64,000 nucleotides of DNA from DASQHY01 sp035602605 (GTDB lineage Bacteria; Acidobacteriota; Terriglobia; Acidiferrales; UBA7541). This document shows, piece after piece, positions 1 to 10,180 of the stretch. Location: NCBI GenBank assembly GCA_035602605.1, contig DATNLZ010000056.1, forward strand, positions 114,494 to 178,493. Reading direction: 5' to 3'. Under the pieces are notes generated by a model. That model did not search any database. It saw nothing but the letters and a program-made list of their open reading frames with translations, and was not told the origin of the DNA. Each line of letters begins with the position of its first letter. Position 1 is the stretch's first letter. Both the position numbers and the translations under genes were made by a program.

Positions 1-944
1 CACCAGTCCGAAAAAGTGGAAGCGCCGGAGCCTGCTGCCGAAAGTTCATTGGCCACCTTGTAGCCTTCCAGAACGTGCTGAAACGTGCGTATTTTGAATC
101 CGAACTCTTTGGCCACTCGAAGAAGCATCAGGATTTCATCCGCGCGATAGCAATGCGCATGCACATAGCGCCGGCCTTCCAAAACTTCAACGAGCGGTTC
201 TAACCGCAGATCACGGCGGGGCCGCAGTATATTTTTTTCACCGGCAGAACCGCGGCGGTTGTAGTCATCCCATAGCTTCTTGTAATCGACCGCCTCGGAG
301 AAAGCGCCGCGAATGGTTTCCTCAACTCCCATGCGCGTCGCTGGATACCGCCTGACTTGGTCACTCCCGGCGCGAAAATTGCTGCGCTTCGGATTCTCGC
401 CGAGTGCAAATTTGATCCCTGGCACGGCACCCTCGAAGGGCAATTTGCCCGCCGACTGACCCCAGCGCAGCTTGATCACCGTTGTCTGCCCGCCAATGGA
501 ATTGGCCGAGCCATGCAGAATATTTGCGGAGGTGACGCCGCCGGCGAGGTCCCGATAGATGTCGATGTCGTCGGGATTAAGCACGTCGACAACATTGACC
601 ATCGATGACACGGATATGCTTCCCTCATTCACGCTGCCGTCAATGGCTATATGCGAGTGGCAATCAATAATACCGGGCATCACATATTGCCCCGCGGCAT
701 CGATGATTTGCGCGCCGGCAGGCGCGTTGAGGTTCTGTCCGACCGCTGCGATCTTACCGTCGCGAATGAGGATGGAACCATGTTCGATCGTTCCGTGTGA
801 GACGGTAAGAAGTGTTGCGTTTTGAATCAGGATGACGGGTGCCGCATCCGCCGACATCGCTGTGTGCGCTGGGAGAATGGCCAGAAGACCTGCAAATACC
901 AGTGCCAGCAGCGGTAACCGATTGCTGTAGACAGTATGGCTCAT
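1..944 (-). CDS. Metal-dependent amidohydrolase, 3' end cut by window edge
   Basis: The frame stays open from an ATG at 944 to the window edge (314 codons), so the C-terminus lies outside. Residues 1-30 form a signal peptide ending near AHTAMSA, so the protein is probably exported. An N-terminal composite beta-domain (ILIRDGKIAAVGQ) leads into GIIDCHSH at residues 92-98, where His96 and His98 are the HxH metal ligands of the amidohydrolase superfamily. A later VHAHC supplies further likely ligand histidines. The family hydrolyses C-N bonds of cyclic amides or dipeptides; the substrate is not readable here. The start lies 7 nt after the stop of the upstream amidohydrolase, so the two should be co-transcribed. 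The partner lacks HxH, so this is the catalytically credible one of the pair. Confidence 0.9.
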   Translation of the reverse strand, partial: MSHTVYSNRLPLLALVFAGLLAILPAHTAMSADAAPVILIQNATLLTVSHGTIEHGSILIRDGKIAAVGQNLNAPAGAQIIDAAGQYVMPGIIDCHSHIAIDGSVNEGSISVSSMVNVVDVLNPDDIDIYRDLAGGVTSANILHGSANSIGGQTTVIKLRWGQSAGKLPFEGAVPGIKFALGENPKRSNFRAGSDQVRRYPATRMGVEETIRGAFSEAVDYKKLWDDYNRRGSAGEKNILRPRRDLRLEPLVEVLEGRRYVHAHCYRADEILMLLRVAKEFGFKIRTFQHVLEGYKVANELSAAGSGASTFSDW

Positions 945-951
945 AGCCTCT

Positions 952-2634
952 CTAGTTCTCCGCGGCAGATCGCGAGCTGCCCGGTCTCGAACCGGTGAAA
1001 TCGATCACGAGACCGCTTACGCGAATGGTCCCTTTCATCATATTTTTCTCAAAAGTGCCGCTTAAGGTTATTTCGGTGGGCTCGCCCTCGATCGCAAGTG
1101 AGATTTTGAAATTAAATTTGTCTCCACTCACCGACCCGCTGGAAATCGTGGCGTCACCTCGCTTGCTGGTGAAACTCCCGGAGACGCTACCGTCGCTCTC
1201 CATGGCGAGATCGGCAATTCCCTCTTCCGGCCCGTCGGGCGTGGTGTAAGACAATTTCCATTTACCGGAGATGTCCCCCTTAGGCGGATTCTCTGGGGTT
1301 GGCGGTTCATGGACTTCGAATTTCCTGCCGTCAACGAACACCATCTTAATTTTTGTTTTTTCCTCGAACAGGTTGCCATCGGTTACCACGAGATTGGCGA
1401 TCTTGCCCGGCTCGATGCTGCCAAGCCGGGTAATGACGCCAAAAATTTCAGCGGCACTCAAGGTAAATGCGCGAAGCGCTACTTCAGGAGCAAGGCCGGC
1501 ATCGATCGACTTCTTGGCGGCCTTAAGAATATCTTTGGGCACAGTGATGCCTCCCGAGTAAAACGCAAATTTCACGCCCGCTTTAGCCAGGGCGGCTGGC
1601 GAAGAAGGCGCGCGGTCTCGGAAGCGCAGCGTGCGGAGAGATTCTTCCGCCGCAGGATCAGCATCTTTTTCTTTCTCCGGCCACTTGAGGTTCACGAGCA
1701 CCGGAAGCTTTTTCGCGCCGATGGAATCGGCTAGCTCATACGCCTGCTGGGCGCCGTAAATGGCGCCGCGAACTTTCCACCGTTCAGGAAAATCCACAGC
1801 CCGCAAAAGCTGGTTGCGCGTGTTGGCTGGGATAAGCACGAGTTCATTGTCGCGCAGAGCCCGAGCGAGAACTTTCCCCGAACGATCGTAGGCCGGACGA
1901 GCCAGTCCGGTTGGGTGTTTTTCGTACATTGTATCCGCTTGCGAATACCAGCTGGCATCCAGCCAAACCTGATGCACGTAAGCCAGAACGCCCATCAGCG
2001 AATCGGGAAAGTTTCCGAAGCCTCGGTTAGGTTCGAGAGTCACGGGAACGGCTACGGCGGCACCCACAACTAAGTTGCCTGCGCGTTCACCGGCAAGGTC
2101 AATGATCGCGGCCTGACCTGGAAAAATTCCTCCGTGCGGCGCGGTGACCGCGGTGGTAAATCCGGCGTTGCGCCAACTCTCGAAGCGCTTGTCGTCGGGC
2201 TGCAATTCATCGGCTGCGTCGCGCCAAGGAGTGGTACCTGGACGATCCTCGGGCCCACGCGAAATTGTTGCCGTACGCTGAGCTTCAGCCCCGCTTAAAG
2301 GAGAAGGATTGGACGTAGGTGCGATGGCAAGGCCCAAATCAGTGAATGCATCAATCAAGCCGGGATAGACCGTCAGGCCTTGGCCCTCGATGATCAAGGC
2401 TTCCGCAGGGATGGCTACCTCTCGACCCACGGCGGCGATGAGGCCTCGAGACATCACCACGGTGCCATTTTCGAGAACCGGCCCCGAAACCGGAACGATG
2501 CGCGCATTGCGAATCGCGAAATACGGGGGCTCCCCCGCTTGCGCCGCCACGGGGTGCGCGAACGCAAAACAGAACACCGCGCACATGACCAGCATACCGA
2601 GACTGATGTGCCGTTCGACTCGCCGAGGAAGCAT
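952..2634 (-). CDS. Amidohydrolase-like protein lacking the HxH metal motif, with C-terminal beta domain
   Basis: 560 residues with a signal peptide (about residues 1-32, cleaved near PVAAQA). The amidohydrolase fold is recognisable: an N-terminal ARIVPVSG / GLIAAVGREV segment and a C-terminal GSIEPGKIANLVVTDG segment typical of imidazolonepropionase-like enzymes. Where the family has GxIDxHxH this protein reads GLIDAFTDLG, so both first metal histidines are missing. Residues about 450-555 form a separate beta-rich domain (GKWKLSYTTPDG onward) containing repeated GS(V/F)SG-type turns. A strong Shine-Dalgarno (AAGGAG, 6 nt before ATG) supports the start. It is 7 nt upstream of an intact amidohydrolase, suggesting a paired complex in which this subunit is structural. 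This role is inference; the missing HxH is seen directly. Confidence 0.9.
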   Translation of the reverse strand: MLPRRVERHISLGMLVMCAVFCFAFAHPVAAQAGEPPYFAIRNARIVPVSGPVLENGTVVMSRGLIAAVGREVAIPAEALIIEGQGLTVYPGLIDAFTDLGLAIAPTSNPSPLSGAEAQRTATISRGPEDRPGTTPWRDAADELQPDDKRFESWRNAGFTTAVTAPHGGIFPGQAAIIDLAGERAGNLVVGAAVAVPVTLEPNRGFGNFPDSLMGVLAYVHQVWLDASWYSQADTMYEKHPTGLARPAYDRSGKVLARALRDNELVLIPANTRNQLLRAVDFPERWKVRGAIYGAQQAYELADSIGAKKLPVLVNLKWPEKEKDADPAAEESLRTLRFRDRAPSSPAALAKAGVKFAFYSGGITVPKDILKAAKKSIDAGLAPEVALRAFTLSAAEIFGVITRLGSIEPGKIANLVVTDGNLFEEKTKIKMVFVDGRKFEVHEPPTPENPPKGDISGKWKLSYTTPDGPEEGIADLAMESDGSVSGSFTSKRGDATISSGSVSGDKFNFKISLAIEGEPTEITLSGTFEKNMMKGTIRVSGLVIDFTGSRPGSSRSAAEN

Positions 2635-2841
2635 TCAAAGCTCCTTACAATTGCATTTATTTATTACCGTGAATGCCTGCCCGAATGTACAGGCCTGGCA
2701 TCGTCCGGCTCAAGCAAGGCAAACAGACGCACGAGAGTAGCGGTAGGTTTCGACGGAGTCAAGGGAAGGCCAGTTTGAAAAGTCTTCACCATGAAGCTCT
2801 TGCTGACACGATACCGTTCGCCCTCAGATTCTGGAGACAAC

Positions 2842-5280
2842 TCAATTCCGCAACGGTTTTCCTGTCTTGAGGGTATGCGCGATCCGCTCCTGTGTCTTGC
2901 CTTCGCCGCAGAGCGACACGAACGCTTCACGTTCGAGATCGAGAATATACTGCTCGCTGACAAACTGAGGTGCAGTAAGCGGCCCACCTGCGAGGATGTT
3001 GGCCAGCTTTCGGCCCACCCGGGCGTCGTGTTCCGAAGCGTATCCGCCTCGTAGCATCATGTGGATCGCAAGCTTAGCCCCGGTCAGGAATTGTTCGCCC
3101 AAAACGCGAACCTGTGTTGCGGCAGCCCCTTCTGCAGGGCTCGGAGCGAGCGCGCGATAGCCCGAATGGGCGATCGCAATCGCCGTCTGCTTGGCGTCTG
3201 CAACCAGCCGGTCGCGATTCATGGTCACGCCATCATTTCGGCGCAAGTAGTCCAAGCTCTTGCATTCTTCTGCGCTTGTACCGACTTTCGCAAGCGCAAT
3301 ATTTTCGAAGACCGGCTTTAGGGCGTGAAACAGGTCGAGATCTTCACCGGTATCCGCGTGTTCGGCCGCGCGGATCAGCATTTCTTTTGTCCCCCCGCCA
3401 CCAGGGATCAGACCCACACCAGTTTCGACAAGGCCCATATAGGCTTCCGCGGCAGCTTGAATGCGTGCCGCGTGCAAGCAGATCTCGCAGCCGCCGCCAA
3501 GGGCCATACCTTGCGGCGCTGCTACCACCGGCTTGGGCGCATACTTCAACGCTAGATTGACGTTTTGAAACTGCCGCACGGCAAGATGAATGTCGTCCCA
3601 CTCCTGCTCTTGGGCGGCGACCAGCACAAGCATCAGGTTGGCGCCTACGGAAAAATTCGTGGCCTGGTTGGCGATAACCATCGCGTCGAAGCCGTTCTGC
3701 AAGCGTTTCAGTCCGGCGTACAGCATGGCGACGAGGTCGCCCCCAATTGCGTTCATCTTGCCGTGAAACTCGCAGCAGATAACGCCGTCGCCAAGATCAA
3801 TCAGCGAAGCACCGGCATTCTTTTCGATTTCGGCGCCACGCTCTTTGAGGGTCTTGAGAATGACGATGCCTTCGGGTTGGTCAACTGCCTTGAAGGCACA
3901 TGAGGCCAGATCGAAATACGACGTTGAGCCGCGCGAGGATTGGTAGAAATTTTTGTGACCGGAAGAAAGCAGCTTGGTAAGGGCGGGAGGCAACTCCCGG
4001 CCTTCTTTTTCGAGCTGTTTCGCGAATGGTTCCACCCCCACTGCGTCCATCAATTCAAACGGTCCATTCTCCCATGCGAAGCCCCAGCGCATGGCTCGAT
4101 CGATATCAACCACGCGATCCGCAATCTCCGGAATGCGGTGCGCTGCGTACCGGCACATTTCCGAGAGAGCGCCCCAAATAAATTTTTGCGCCTTATCGGC
4201 GGGTTGCCCGGTAAAAATCGGAGCGAGCAGCGCGCGAAGGCGTTCGCCATTGTCTTCGATCGTCTTGCCCATTTCGATCGAGGCAAAGCGCGCTTTCTGG
4301 CGCGGGCGATAGGTAAGAGTGTTTAAATCGAGCGAGAGAATCTCGCTTTCACCACCTTTTTTGACGCGCTTATAGAATCCTTGGCCGGTCTTATCGCCCA
4401 GCATGCCGCGCTTGGACATCTCTTCGAGCAATGGAGGAATTTGATAGAGATCGCGTGATTCATCATCAGGAATCTTCCCAGTGATATTGCGGATTACGTT
4501 CATCAGAACGTCCAGGCCAACGATGTCCGCGGTGCGAAACGTTGCAGACTTGGGCCAGCCCACCGCCGGGCCGGTGCACGCGTCTACCTCTTCCACAGTC
4601 ATCCCCAGCGAGGCGGCCAGTCGAAGAACATTCAGCATCGAGAAGGTGCCGATGCGGTTAGCGATGAAATTGGGTGTGTCCTTGGCGATCACTACGCCTT
4701 TGCCGAGCCGCTGGTCGCAAAAATCCGAAAGAATCGCTAGTACATCTGGATTGGTGCGCGGAGTCGGGATAAGCTCGACAAGCTTCATGTAACGCGGGGG
4801 ATTGAAGAAGTGCGTGCCTGCCCAATTCTGCTGGAACTCGTCCGGAAAGCCCTCGGCAATCGAGTGGACGGGCAGCCCTGAGGTATTCGTTGTGACAATC
4901 GAGCCTGGCTTGCGGTGCGGAAGAAGACGCTTCAGTAAGCTGCGCTTGATTTCGAGGTTCTCAGCGACCGCTTCGATAATCCAGTCGGCACCGGCACAGA
5001 GATGCATATCGTCTTCAAAATTGCCAATCCGCACTCGATCAGCGAAGGTCGGAGTGAAGAATGCCGCGGGGCGAGCCTTGCGAGCGGCATCGAGTCCGGC
5101 ACGAACGATACGATTGCGGTCCGCAGGCTTGCCCGTCGACGAGTCTCCGGCCGCGGCCATCTCCGGCGGCACGATATCCAGCAAAACACAGGGAGTCCCG
5201 GCATTGGCAAGATGAGTGGCTATCCGCGAACCCATCGTTCCTGCGCCCAGGACAGCGGCACGTTCGATGCGAAGTTTCAT
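2842..5280 (-). CDS. fadN: 3-hydroxyacyl-CoA dehydrogenase / enoyl-CoA hydratase, FadN-type
   Basis: 812-residue fusion for fatty-acid beta-oxidation. The N-terminal half is a 3-hydroxyacyl-CoA dehydrogenase with the NAD-binding GAGTMGSRIATHLANAG at about residues 12-28 and the TNTSGLPV / HFFNPPRYM segments of the family. The C-terminal third is a crotonase domain with QGMALGGGCEICLHA and GVGLIPGGGGTKEM, which form the oxyanion hole and catalytic Glu region. The order dehydrogenase first, hydratase last matches Bacillus FadN (YusL) rather than E. coli FadB. FadN is normally followed by a thiolase and an acyl-CoA dehydrogenase. Here 208 nt without a gene and then an amidohydrolase follow, so the rest of the pathway must be encoded elsewhere. 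Confidence 0.93.
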   Translation of the reverse strand: MKLRIERAAVLGAGTMGSRIATHLANAGTPCVLLDIVPPEMAAAGDSSTGKPADRNRIVRAGLDAARKARPAAFFTPTFADRVRIGNFEDDMHLCAGADWIIEAVAENLEIKRSLLKRLLPHRKPGSIVTTNTSGLPVHSIAEGFPDEFQQNWAGTHFFNPPRYMKLVELIPTPRTNPDVLAILSDFCDQRLGKGVVIAKDTPNFIANRIGTFSMLNVLRLAASLGMTVEEVDACTGPAVGWPKSATFRTADIVGLDVLMNVIRNITGKIPDDESRDLYQIPPLLEEMSKRGMLGDKTGQGFYKRVKKGGESEILSLDLNTLTYRPRQKARFASIEMGKTIEDNGERLRALLAPIFTGQPADKAQKFIWGALSEMCRYAAHRIPEIADRVVDIDRAMRWGFAWENGPFELMDAVGVEPFAKQLEKEGRELPPALTKLLSSGHKNFYQSSRGSTSYFDLASCAFKAVDQPEGIVILKTLKERGAEIEKNAGASLIDLGDGVICCEFHGKMNAIGGDLVAMLYAGLKRLQNGFDAMVIANQATNFSVGANLMLVLVAAQEQEWDDIHLAVRQFQNVNLALKYAPKPVVAAPQGMALGGGCEICLHAARIQAAAEAYMGLVETGVGLIPGGGGTKEMLIRAAEHADTGEDLDLFHALKPVFENIALAKVGTSAEECKSLDYLRRNDGVTMNRDRLVADAKQTAIAIAHSGYRALAPSPAEGAAATQVRVLGEQFLTGAKLAIHMMLRGGYASEHDARVGRKLANILAGGPLTAPQFVSEQYILDLEREAFVSLCGEGKTQERIAHTLKTGKPLRN

Positions 5281-5397
5281 TTTTGACTCGTCCTTGTTCT
5301 GACGCGCGCCTCGTGGCGGGCTTGCAGGTTACAAAATCGGCAAGTGGGGGTCAATCGGAAAGGCATGCATCCATGAAGGATTGTAAAGTGTCTAAGT

Positions 5398-6288
5398 ATG
5401 TGGAGGCGAAGCGTGGCTCCAGTCTTCGAGTGGCTGCAAACCGCCGCCGAAAAATTTAAGGAATTGGCCTACGCCGAGGGGGCTACCCCTGGTGAGATGC
5501 CGCGTGTCGGCCTGGCTCTTTCGGGGGGGTTCGCACGGGGAATATCGCACATTGGCGTATTGCGGGTTCTAGAGGACGCGGGCATAAAAATTGATGTCAT
5601 CGCCGGTACCAGCGTTGGAGCCTTGATTGCTGCCTGCTATGCGGCTGGGGTACCGTTGGCAGAGATGGAGAAATTGGCGAAGAAAACGAGCTTCACCGAC
5701 TTCGGGCGATGGACCCCCTCCTGGATGGGGCTCGCAACCAACAAGCGCATGGAAGCATATCTGGCGCGACTGACCCCCTGCACTCAGTTCGAGCAGCTTA
5801 AGATACCCCTCGCTATCGCAGCCACAGACCTAAGCAAAGGGGAAGCGGTTTATTTTACCAGCGGGCCCATTGGGCTCGCCCTTCGCGGCTCGTGCGCATA
5901 CCCTGGGCTCTTCGTGCCCATTGAACATTTGGGATGCACGCTCGTGGATGGATTTCTTACCGCGCCGGTTCCGGTCGAAGGCGCCATCCAACTGGGCGCG
6001 GAGGTAGTGATTTCCGTGTATCTCGAGGCTGGCGTGGTGGAGAGTCCCAGGACGGTTGGCGATGTCATCAGCCGCTCGTTTACCGTCATTCAGCGGCACG
6101 CGGACATGCGCTGGAGGCAGAAGTCCGACGTGATTATCGAACCGGATGTACGAGAGTTTTTGTGGGCCGACTTCTCTCGCTCCACAGAATTGATTGCCGC
6201 CGGGGAGTCCGCGACCGTAGGGGCACTCAAGCAGATTCGCGCCGTGATTGCATCCAAGAGAAAAGTCATCACCAAACCAAGCGCTTAA
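5398..6288 (+). CDS. Patatin-like phospholipase (RssA-like)
   Basis: 296-residue patatin-family serine hydrolase. The oxyanion glycine motif is LSGGFARGISHIGVL (residues 41-55). The nucleophile elbow is GTSVG with Ser72, and the catalytic Asp is probably Asp184 in LVDGFLTAPVP, where DGF replaces the commoner DG(A/G). No signal peptide is seen, so it is likely cytoplasmic or membrane-peripheral like E. coli RssA/YjjU. It diverges from the FadN-type gene across about 117 bp, which may hint at a shared lipid-turnover role, though no shared regulator is visible. No clear ribosome site precedes the ATG, so the exact start is uncertain. The gene ends 3 nt before the end of convergent metH. Confidence 0.9.
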   Translation: MWRRSVAPVFEWLQTAAEKFKELAYAEGATPGEMPRVGLALSGGFARGISHIGVLRVLEDAGIKIDVIAGTSVGALIAACYAAGVPLAEMEKLAKKTSFTDFGRWTPSWMGLATNKRMEAYLARLTPCTQFEQLKIPLAIAATDLSKGEAVYFTSGPIGLALRGSCAYPGLFVPIEHLGCTLVDGFLTAPVPVEGAIQLGAEVVISVYLEAGVVESPRTVGDVISRSFTVIQRHADMRWRQKSDVIIEPDVREFLWADFSRSTELIAAGESATVGALKQIRAVIASKRKVITKPSA

Positions 6289-6291
6289 GAT

Positions 6292-9200
6292 TCAGTTTTG
6301 CGCTGAACCGCTGCTTATCGCACCGCTGCTTACTTCCAACTCCGCCGTGTCGCCAACGGAAAAGTAGGTGCAATCCGGGTGATGAGACACCAGAGCGCTA
6401 ACGCTCGCTTCGGGGTCCATCATCATGCCTTCGGTCAACTGCACTCCGATTTCCTCTGGGCGCAACAGTTTCCAGATGCCCGCTTGGTCGTCTAGATTTG
6501 GACAAGCCGGGTAGCCAAAGCTGTAACGCTTGCCCCGGTAGCGCGAGGTAAAACGTTCAGCCATCGTCATTCCCGGAGGATCGGGGAAGCCCCAATCTTC
6601 GCGAATCCGCCGATGCAGCCATTCGGCGCACGCTTCTGCAGATTCGATTGCCAGAGCTTGCAGTCCATGCGATTTAAAATAAAACCCCGCGTTCTTGGCC
6701 TCTTCGGCGCGCTGGCGTACTCCTTCCCCTGCGGTAACCACCATCAAGGCGAGGTGATCGCGGCGCTGCTCGGCCGGTGGCAGGACATAATCGCTCAAAC
6801 AGAGACCATCCTCCAACCGCTGACGCGGAAAACGGAAGGTGTGCACCGGCGAGCTACCGCCAGGGTCGAACAGATGAATGCTGTTACCATCTCCCTCTGC
6901 TTCGAAGAATCGCCACACGGCTTGCACCTTCATGAACTCGGCGGCTTCTCGCTTCACCTCGTCCATATCGTTGAATAATTCCAGTGCCTTGGGGTCACGC
7001 TGGGCCAGGGATTTTTCGTAGTTTCCCTTGAAACCCATGTGCCGCCCGTACAGCATGAAAGGATTGATATAACTCCAGATCTCGGCGAGGTCCGGCACAA
7101 GCCGCACTTTACGGTCGGTGTACGAAACCTGTGGAATAGGCAGGTTGATTCGCACACGCCGTGAGCGGCGCTCGGGACCCGCGACCGGCGTGACGGTCAC
7201 GGGGACTGTTTCGCCGGTGCCGTTGCCGCCGGAGGTATGTTCGCGCAGTACCGTGTCTCGCCGCGCAGGGTCGGTGAGTTGATTCATCAGTTCCAACCCG
7301 GTCATGGCGTCTTTTGCGTAGCAGACCGCTTTCTGATAACTCGGCGCGATCTTCTGCCTTGTAAATTTTGCCGAAAGAGCCGCGCCGCCAACCAGCAGCG
7401 GCACCTCGATGCCCGATTCGCGCAGGTCTGCGGCGGTGATGACCATTTGCTGCGCACTTTTTACCAGCAAGCCAGAAAGGCCAATTGCGTCAGGTTGATT
7501 CTCTTTATAGGCGCGTATCAGCTCTTCCGGCGGAACCTTGATCCCCAGATTGATTACGTCATATCCATTGTTCTTGAAAATGATCTCAACCAGATTTTTC
7601 CCAATATCGTGCACGTCACCTTTCACCGTCGCCAGAATGATCTTGGCGCGCTTGGTAACGTCCGCTTTCTCCATGAACTGTTCCAGGTGTCCCACTGAGG
7701 CCTTCATCGCCTCCGCGGACTGCAGCACTTCGGCAACAATCAATTCGTTGGCATTGAAAAGCCGGCCTACTTCGGCCATTCCGTCCATGAGCGGCCCATT
7801 GATAACGTCCAGCGGACGCGCTCCCTCGCCGAGTTTTAAATTGAGATCTGCGATCAGACCGTCTTTGCTTCCCTCGATGATGTAATTCGCTAGGCGCTCG
7901 TCGAGCGGCAAATCGGCGGGTTTAACCTTTTCTCTTTTGTTCCCCGCGCGTGAATGCTCGGTAATCGCTGCGATGTGAAATTGATTGATCGCGGCCTTCT
8001 GTTCTCTGGACTGTGTACGCCAATCTGCAGGAGCATCACGGAAGATTGCCGCCGCAGGATGCTCGCGTGGCCCGCTGGTGGGCACATGATTGAACAACAG
8101 GTCCTCAGCAAGCTTCCGCTCTTTTTCAGGAATCGAAGCAAAGCGTTCGAGCCGTTCTGCGTTAACGATCGCGAGATCAAGGCCGGCCTTCGTGCAATAG
8201 TATAGAAATACCGAGTTCACCACTTCGCGCGCGCCCGCGGGCAAGCCAAACGATACGTTGGAAATCCCAAGGATCGTGCGTACGTACGGAATTTCCTGCT
8301 TGATCAGGCGAATGCCCTCAATCGTCTCCACCGCTCCGCCGATATAGTTCTCGTCACCGGTCGCACACGGAAACACCAGCGGGTCAATGATGATGTCCTC
8401 AACCGGGATGCCATATTTTTCCGTAAGCAGTTTGCAGGAGCGCTTGGCAACGGCTAGCTTTCGCTCCCGGGTGAACGCCTGCGCTTGAGCGGGATCCTCA
8501 TCGATACATCCCACCACCACAGCGGCACCGTAGGAACGCGCCAGCGGGCACACTTTTTCGAATTTTTCTTCGCCATCTTCCAGGTTGATGGAATTGATGA
8601 TTGCTTTCCCCTGGCAATATGTCAGCGCTTGCTCCACGGCTTGGGGGTCGGTCGTGTCGATCATCATCGGCGCTTTGATCTTGCGGATCAGCTTTTCGAA
8701 AAACGGAGGAATATCTTTCCTCTCGTCGCGGTCGGTGCTTTGCAGGCATACGTCAACGATATGCGCGCCGCCCTTCACCTGACGGCGTGCAATCTCGGTG
8801 GCCTCTTCCCATTTCTCTTCAGCAACAAGCTGTTTGAAAAGCCGCGACCCGATCACATTGGTTCGCTCTCCCACCAGCAGTGGCCGCGTGCTTTCCTCCG
8901 CTTCGATCATTTCAACGCCGGAGTACACCGCGCGATGGGCGTTCCCCGCGGGGCGCCTTGGCTTTTTGCCCTCCACCATCTGAGCGATCACCCGAATGTG
9001 TTTCTCGGTTGTTCCGCAGCAGCCGCCCACAATGTTCAGCCAGCCCTGCTCCACAAACCGCTCGAGCTGCGCGGCCAAAGACGTCGGCGTTTCAAGATAT
9101 GTTCCTTCCTCGTTTGGCAGCCCGGCATTCGGATAACAGGAAACGAACCGGCTCGAAAGCAGGTGCAGCGTCCGAATATGGTCGGTCATAAATTCCGGAC

Positions 9201-9903
9201 CGGTTGCGCAATTCAGTCCCAGTGAAAGAGAATGAACGTGCTGCAGCGAAGCCCAGAGCGCCTCGACATCTTGTCCGGCGAGCATCGTGCCCATCGGCTC
9301 AATCGTCGCTGAGATCATCAGCGGAATTTCTTCCCCTAATTCTCGCGCCAGTTTTTCAATGGCCAGAACTCCGGCCTTGATGTTGCGAGTGTCCTGGGAG
9401 GTTTCCAGCAGTAGTAGGTCCGCGCCCCCGTCAATCAGGCCGCGCGCTTGCTCGTAATAACCGTCCTGAAGCTGCGCGAACGTCACTCCACCGGTGACCG
9501 TGATGGCCTTGGTCGTTGGACCCATGGAGCCAGCCACAAAACGCGGTTTACCAACCGTCGCAAACTCATCGGCGGCCTGCCGCGCCAGCTGGGCTGCGCT
9601 CTTATTCAGCTCATGAGCATGGTCGGCAAGCCCGTATTCGGCGAGCACGATTGGTGCGCCGCCAAAGCTATTGGTTTCGACGATGTCAGCACCGGCCGCA
9701 AAGTATTTGCGATGAATCTCGCGCACTACATCCGGCCGCGTGTGCACGAGATTCTCGTTACACCCCTCCAGCTCCGGCCCGCCAAAATCCGCCGCTGTCA
9801 GATTGCATTGTTGCAGCATGGTGCCCATGGCCCCGTCGAGCACAAGAATCCGCTCGGCTAGCAGTCCCCTCAGAACTCGCTCTTTTTCGGTCAGACGGCT
9901 CAT
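6292..9903 (-). CDS. metH: Cobalamin-dependent methionine synthase
   Basis: 1203 residues from the ATG at 9903; an in-frame ATG at 9981 would add 26 unusual residues, but the family normally begins just before DGAMGTMLQ. It transfers a methyl group from 5-methyl-THF via cobalamin to homocysteine. Modules in order: homocysteine domain (about 1-330) with zinc ligands in GLNCATG and GGCCGTT (Cys295, Cys296); folate domain (about 340-620); cobalamin cap and Rossmann domain (about 640-880) with DVHDIGKN, whose His765 is the lower axial ligand (E. coli His759); and AdoMet reactivation domain (about 890-1203) ending in SHHPDCTYFSVGD. Length matches E. coli MetH (1227). It is monocistronic, convergent with the patatin gene and divergent from the LuxR-type regulator. 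A second Hcy methyltransferase lies at 59.7-61.6 kb. Confidence 0.97.
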   Translation of the reverse strand: MSRLTEKERVLRGLLAERILVLDGAMGTMLQQCNLTAADFGGPELEGCNENLVHTRPDVVREIHRKYFAAGADIVETNSFGGAPIVLAEYGLADHAHELNKSAAQLARQAADEFATVGKPRFVAGSMGPTTKAITVTGGVTFAQLQDGYYEQARGLIDGGADLLLLETSQDTRNIKAGVLAIEKLARELGEEIPLMISATIEPMGTMLAGQDVEALWASLQHVHSLSLGLNCATGPEFMTDHIRTLHLLSSRFVSCYPNAGLPNEEGTYLETPTSLAAQLERFVEQGWLNIVGGCCGTTEKHIRVIAQMVEGKKPRRPAGNAHRAVYSGVEMIEAEESTRPLLVGERTNVIGSRLFKQLVAEEKWEEATEIARRQVKGGAHIVDVCLQSTDRDERKDIPPFFEKLIRKIKAPMMIDTTDPQAVEQALTYCQGKAIINSINLEDGEEKFEKVCPLARSYGAAVVVGCIDEDPAQAQAFTRERKLAVAKRSCKLLTEKYGIPVEDIIIDPLVFPCATGDENYIGGAVETIEGIRLIKQEIPYVRTILGISNVSFGLPAGAREVVNSVFLYYCTKAGLDLAIVNAERLERFASIPEKERKLAEDLLFNHVPTSGPREHPAAAIFRDAPADWRTQSREQKAAINQFHIAAITEHSRAGNKREKVKPADLPLDERLANYIIEGSKDGLIADLNLKLGEGARPLDVINGPLMDGMAEVGRLFNANELIVAEVLQSAEAMKASVGHLEQFMEKADVTKRAKIILATVKGDVHDIGKNLVEIIFKNNGYDVINLGIKVPPEELIRAYKENQPDAIGLSGLLVKSAQQMVITAADLRESGIEVPLLVGGAALSAKFTRQKIAPSYQKAVCYAKDAMTGLELMNQLTDPARRDTVLREHTSGGNGTGETVPVTVTPVAGPERRSRRVRINLPIPQVSYTDRKVRLVPDLAEIWSYINPFMLYGRHMGFKGNYEKSLAQRDPKALELFNDMDEVKREAAEFMKVQAVWRFFEAEGDGNSIHLFDPGGSSPVHTFRFPRQRLEDGLCLSDYVLPPAEQRRDHLALMVVTAGEGVRQRAEEAKNAGFYFKSHGLQALAIESAEACAEWLHRRIREDWGFPDPPGMTMAERFTSRYRGKRYSFGYPACPNLDDQAGIWKLLRPEEIGVQLTEGMMMDPEASVSALVSHHPDCTYFSVGDTAELEVSSGAISSGSAQN

Positions 9904-10180
9904 CGTCAAATTGGACCTGTCCCGCGCCCCGGCTAAGATCCCCGGTTCGCGGCACCCTTCCGGCGGCATCGGTAACAGCAAGAGAAACTTCTATTGTACG
10001 GTGAATCTCGCTCATTGCAGAAGACCTTCTTTACAGCCTGTTCAGCCGGTCCCTTCGTTGATCAGCACTCCAGTCCCTCCGATTGCCAGCAGACCCGCGG
10101 GATACATTGACCATCCGTTAACAGGGTCTCTAAAGCTTCTTGCACCCCTTGCCTATTTCCCATACGCTGCACTAGGGTCT

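Noticed and set aside
8485..9225. 246-residue plus-strand frame inside metH
   Set aside because: Antisense to a clear metH coding region, with no recognisable domain.
9904..10060. Possible cobalamin- or SAM-type riboswitch in the metH leader
   Set aside because: The GC-rich leader has CCGG-rich segments, but none of the conserved riboswitch cores could be placed with confidence.
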